Origin: an uncultured Prevotellaceae bacterium
GTDB lineage: Bacteria; Bacteroidota; Bacteroidia; Bacteroidales; Bacteroidaceae
Length of the DNA stretch: 45,530 nucleotides
Direction of reading: 5' to 3'
Assembly: GCA_946534585.1 (NCBI GenBank)
Contig: CAMNCV010000176.1
Location: 1-45,530 of the forward strand
The notes under the pieces are model-generated. The model was not told the DNA's origin and did not search any database. It saw nothing but the letters and a program-made list of their open reading frames with translations. Positions within the stretch are counted from its first letter, which is position 1. Each line of letters opens with the position of its first letter. Positions 43,126 through 45,530 of the stretch are shown in pieces. Made by a program: the position numbers and the translations under genes.

Positions 43126-44190
43126 ATGGAACTGGAATTAGAGACCCTCAATCTGCCAAGTGATAGCAAACGACCTTTCGTCATTGCAGGCCCTTGTTCG
43201 GCTGAGACGGAGGAGCAGGTGATGAACACAGCGAAGCAACTCGCCATAAAGGGCTGCCACATGTTTCGTGCTGGAGTATGGAAACCACGCACTAAGCCAG
43301 GGGGCTTCGAAGGCCATGGCGAGCCAGCCCTTGAGTGGATGGCTGAGGTAAAGAAGGAGACTGGTATGCTCATCGGTACCGAGGTGGCTACGCCTGAGCA
43401 CGTAGAACTCTCAATGAAGTATGGCCTTGACATACTGTGGATTGGTGCCCGCACATCAGCCAACCCCTTTGCTATGCAGCAGTTGGCTGATGCTATGAAA
43501 GGATTGGATATTCCTGTATTTGTGAAAAATCCAGTAAATCCCGACCTCGAACTGTGGATTGGTGCATTGGAGCGCATCAATCAGGCTGGCATAAAGAAGC
43601 TGGCTGCCATTCATCGTGGCTTCTCTTCGTTCGATAAGACGATGTATCGCAATGCTCCTATGTGGCAGATACCTATAGAGTTGCGCCGTCGCATACCAGA
43701 ACTGCCTATCGTCTGTGACCCCTCTCATATGGGTGGTAAGCGCGAACTCATCGCGCCACTGTCGCAGCAGGCACTTGACCTCGGTTTCGATGGACTGATG
43801 ATAGAGTCGCACTGCGACCCTGACAAAGCATGGAGCGATGCCAAGCAACAGGTTACGCCTGAAGTATGCGACTATATCGTGGGTATGCTCGTGGCACGTG
43901 ACAATACCTATACCACCGAGGGCATCAAACTCCTGCGTCAGCAGATAGACAAGATTGACAACGAACTGATGGACCTTCTTGCCAAGCGTATGCGCGTTTG
44001 CCGCGAGATTGGACAATACAAGAAGGAACACAATATGCAGGTGCTGCAGACCGTACGCTACAACGAAATCCTCGACAAGCGCGGTGTGCAAGGCTCGCTC
44101 ACTGGCATGAGCCCAGAGTTCGTGAAGCAAGTGTTCGAGCATATACATGAAGAGTCTGTTCGTCAGCAGGTGGAGATAGTTAATCAGTAA
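43126..44190 (+). CDS. Bifunctional DAHP synthase - chorismate mutase
   Basis: 354 residues. The N-terminal ~255 form a type I-beta DAHP synthase barrel that joins PEP and erythrose-4-phosphate, the entry step of the shikimate pathway: metal-site Cys24 in IAGPCSAE, MFRAGVWKPRTKPGGFEG, HRGFSSFDK, CDPSHMGGKREL and MIESHCDPDKAWSDA. Residues ~262-350 are an AroQ chorismate mutase (LRQQIDKIDNELMDLLAKRMRVCREIGQYKKEHNMQV). There is no N-terminal ferredoxin-like regulatory domain. The same fusion is known from Prevotella and Porphyromonas; in the Prevotella nigrescens enzyme the two activities depend on each other and prephenate inhibits. It supplies prephenate to PheA and TyrA encoded on either side. 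Confidence 0.95.
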   Translation: MELELETLNLPSDSKRPFVIAGPCSAETEEQVMNTAKQLAIKGCHMFRAGVWKPRTKPGGFEGHGEPALEWMAEVKKETGMLIGTEVATPEHVELSMKYGLDILWIGARTSANPFAMQQLADAMKGLDIPVFVKNPVNPDLELWIGALERINQAGIKKLAAIHRGFSSFDKTMYRNAPMWQIPIELRRRIPELPIVCDPSHMGGKRELIAPLSQQALDLGFDGLMIESHCDPDKAWSDAKQQVTPEVCDYIVGMLVARDNTYTTEGIKLLRQQIDKIDNELMDLLAKRMRVCREIGQYKKEHNMQVLQTVRYNEILDKRGVQGSLTGMSPEFVKQVFEHIHEESVRQQVEIVNQ

Positions 44191-44251
44191 AGGTAATCTC
44201 CAAATATCTTAGAACGATCAAACGACTGATTTACCAAACAAGCAAGAAACA

Positions 44252-45046
44252 ATGAAAATTCTAATACTCGGTGCAGGCAAGATGGGCTCATTCTTCATCG
44301 ACCTGCTCAGTTTCGACCATGAGGTGGGTGTATATGAAAAAGACCCACGCCGCATGAGGTTTACATACAACTGCCAGCGCTTCACCGAACTGGAGGAGGT
44401 ACGCAAATTCGAGCCCGAGCTGGTAATCAATGCCGCCACGGTGAAATATACTATACCGGCATTCGATGAGGTGATGCCATTCCTGCCAGATAATGTAATT
44501 CTCAGTGATATAGCATCTGTAAAGACAGGACTTAAGGAGTACTACGAGCAGACAGGCAAACGCTTCGTCAGCACACACCCGATGTTCGGTCCTACGTTTG
44601 CCAATCTCAACCAACTGTCTGAGGAGAATGCTATCATCATCAGTGAGGGCGACTACATGGGGCGTTGCTTCTTCAAAGACCTCTACAGTCGTCTCGACCT
44701 CAATATCTATGAGTACACCTTTGAGGAGCATGATAAGACGGTGGCATACTCACTGTCCATACCATTCGTGTCAACATTCGTGTTCTCTGCCGTTATGAAG
44801 CATCAGGATGCACCAGGCACGACGTTCAAGCGCCACCTGCGCATAGCTAAGGGAGTACTCAACGAGGATGACTACCTGTTGCAAGAGGTACTGTTCAACC
44901 CCTATACCCATGACCAGGTTGACCAGATACGGGCTGAGCTAAAAGAACTACTTGAAATCATCGACAATAAAGATGCAAAGCGCATGAAGCAGTATCTCAC
45001 CAAGATACGCTCCAACGTAAAGCGAGATGTAGAGGCATTGAAGTAA
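44252..45046 (+). CDS. tyrA: Prephenate dehydrogenase
   Basis: 264 residues; NAD(P)-dependent oxidative decarboxylation of prephenate to 4-hydroxyphenylpyruvate, the tyrosine branch. Rossmann start MKILILGAGKMGSFFIDLL, an acidic residue after strand 2 (VYEKD) suggesting NAD preference, SDIASVKTG, and the family signature STHPMFGPTFANL with the substrate-binding His. An all-helical C-terminal dimer domain follows, with no ACT domain. Last gene of the aromatic operon, 61 bp after the DAHP synthase-mutase gene and 13 bp before a strong terminator. Confidence 0.94.
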   Translation: MKILILGAGKMGSFFIDLLSFDHEVGVYEKDPRRMRFTYNCQRFTELEEVRKFEPELVINAATVKYTIPAFDEVMPFLPDNVILSDIASVKTGLKEYYEQTGKRFVSTHPMFGPTFANLNQLSEENAIIISEGDYMGRCFFKDLYSRLDLNIYEYTFEEHDKTVAYSLSIPFVSTFVFSAVMKHQDAPGTTFKRHLRIAKGVLNEDDYLLQEVLFNPYTHDQVDQIRAELKELLEIIDNKDAKRMKQYLTKIRSNVKRDVEALK

Positions 45047-45059
45047 GCCCAGTAATAGA

Positions 45060-45098
45060 AATCGGCAATAACCCACGAGTGTTATTGCCGATTTTTTT
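45060..45098 (+). terminator. Terminator of the aromatic amino acid operon
   Basis: A perfect 13-bp stem AATCGGCAATAAC / GTTATTGCCGATT (45060-45072 with 45081-45093), 8-nt loop, then TTTTT. Confidence 0.95.
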
Positions 45099-45179
45099 CA
45101 TTGATATTGTTATTATCATTAAATTCATGTTCAATTTCAATTCGTGGTTGATTTGTGGTCATTCGTGTTAAAATCAAAG

Positions 45180-45434
45180 ATTTGTATAGAAGTCTGTGTA
45201 AATCTGTGCTATCTGTGGGAGACTAAGAAACAACGGATTAAGGCGGATTACACGGAGTTCTCGAATTAAAACTCTATAATTCGATAAATCGGGACAAAGA
45301 AATTTTAACGACCACAGATTACTCTGATTACAGCGATTTTTTTCTTTAACAACGGATTAAGGCGGATTACACAGATTTTTAGCCAACGACACGTGTACGA
45401 ATTATCCGTGAAAATCTGTGCTATCTGTGGGACA
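45180..45434. repeat. Bacteroidota-type interspersed GGATTACAC / ATCTGTG repeats
   Basis: No gene is seen from 45099 to the end of the window. AACAACGGATTAAGGCGGATTACAC occurs at about 45229-45253 and 45348-45372, and AATCTGTGCTATCTGTGGGA at 45201-45220 and 45413-45432, with related ACAGATTACTCTGATTACAG between them. Such short, mutually complementary repeats are common between genes in this phylum. Confidence 0.75.
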
Positions 45435-45530
45435 ATAAAACGGGGATGATTTGCTTTCTGTTTCCTGTTTTCGTGATTTATAGTCTTATAATCAGTAGTC
45501 GGAAAATCTTATAAGTCAATTTAATCTATT

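Noticed and set aside
45099..45530. Hidden gene in the end region
   Set aside because: Only short interspersed repeats and AT-rich sequence are seen, with no coding frame of useful length and no tRNA fold.

Overview
The window reads as chromosomal DNA of a rumen or gut Bacteroidota, most likely Prevotellaceae (Prevotella/Xylanibacter-like). The evidence is SusC/SusD pairs, Bacteroidota -7 boxes (TAnnTTTG), dockerin-like tails on secreted proteins, a T9SS-like C-terminal tail, a DAHP synthase-chorismate mutase fusion of the kind known from Prevotella, and AT-rich intergenic repeat families typical of the phylum. No rRNA, tRNA, CRISPR array, transposase or transcription-regulator gene was seen.

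Layout. (1) 1-585: the 3' end of a secreted protein, closed by a two-way terminator. (2) 770-17465, minus strand: one long operon, transcribed FAS1 - SusC - SusD - FAS1 - FAS1 - SusC - SusD, encoding outer-membrane glycan uptake. (3) 18624-26989, plus strand: a dockerin-tailed modular protein, a CotH-like dockerin protein and a GH115 alpha-glucuronidase. (4) 27297-29270, minus: a sialate-O-acetylesterase/acetylxylan-esterase-like SGNH protein. (5) 29611-33921, plus: a GPH sugar symporter, a cytoplasmic GH43 and a GH67 alpha-glucuronidase, with a convergent CE1-like esterase after it. (6) 34997-40491, plus: GH43-CBM6, GH97, a small lipoprotein and GH43_12-like. Regions 2-6 form a glucuronoarabinoxylan utilisation locus: uptake, removal of acetyl, acyl, (methyl)glucuronosyl and arabinosyl groups, import, and intracellular xylo-oligomer cleavage. 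An endoxylanase and a hybrid two-component regulator are not in the window.

(7) 40582-45098: a separate aromatic amino acid operon, pheA - aminotransferase - DAHP synthase/chorismate mutase - tyrA. It is preceded by a consensus promoter, a Phe/Tyr-rich 24-residue leader peptide and a complete terminator/antiterminator, i.e. a transcription attenuator.

The strongest new signals are regulatory. Three xylan-locus promoters share TGAAAC exactly 32 bp upstream of the -7 box, two of them within recognisable ACAAAAAYGTAAS-type direct repeats about 21 bp apart. Three transcripts begin with a 66-bp unit (one or two copies) that contains a hairpin with compensatory base changes. Five of the seven genes in the big operon have signal-peptide cores built from the TTCACTCTTCACTT repeat, and four of these share a wider duplicated 5' cassette. 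Four intergenic regions carry arrays of 22-bp imperfect palindromes.
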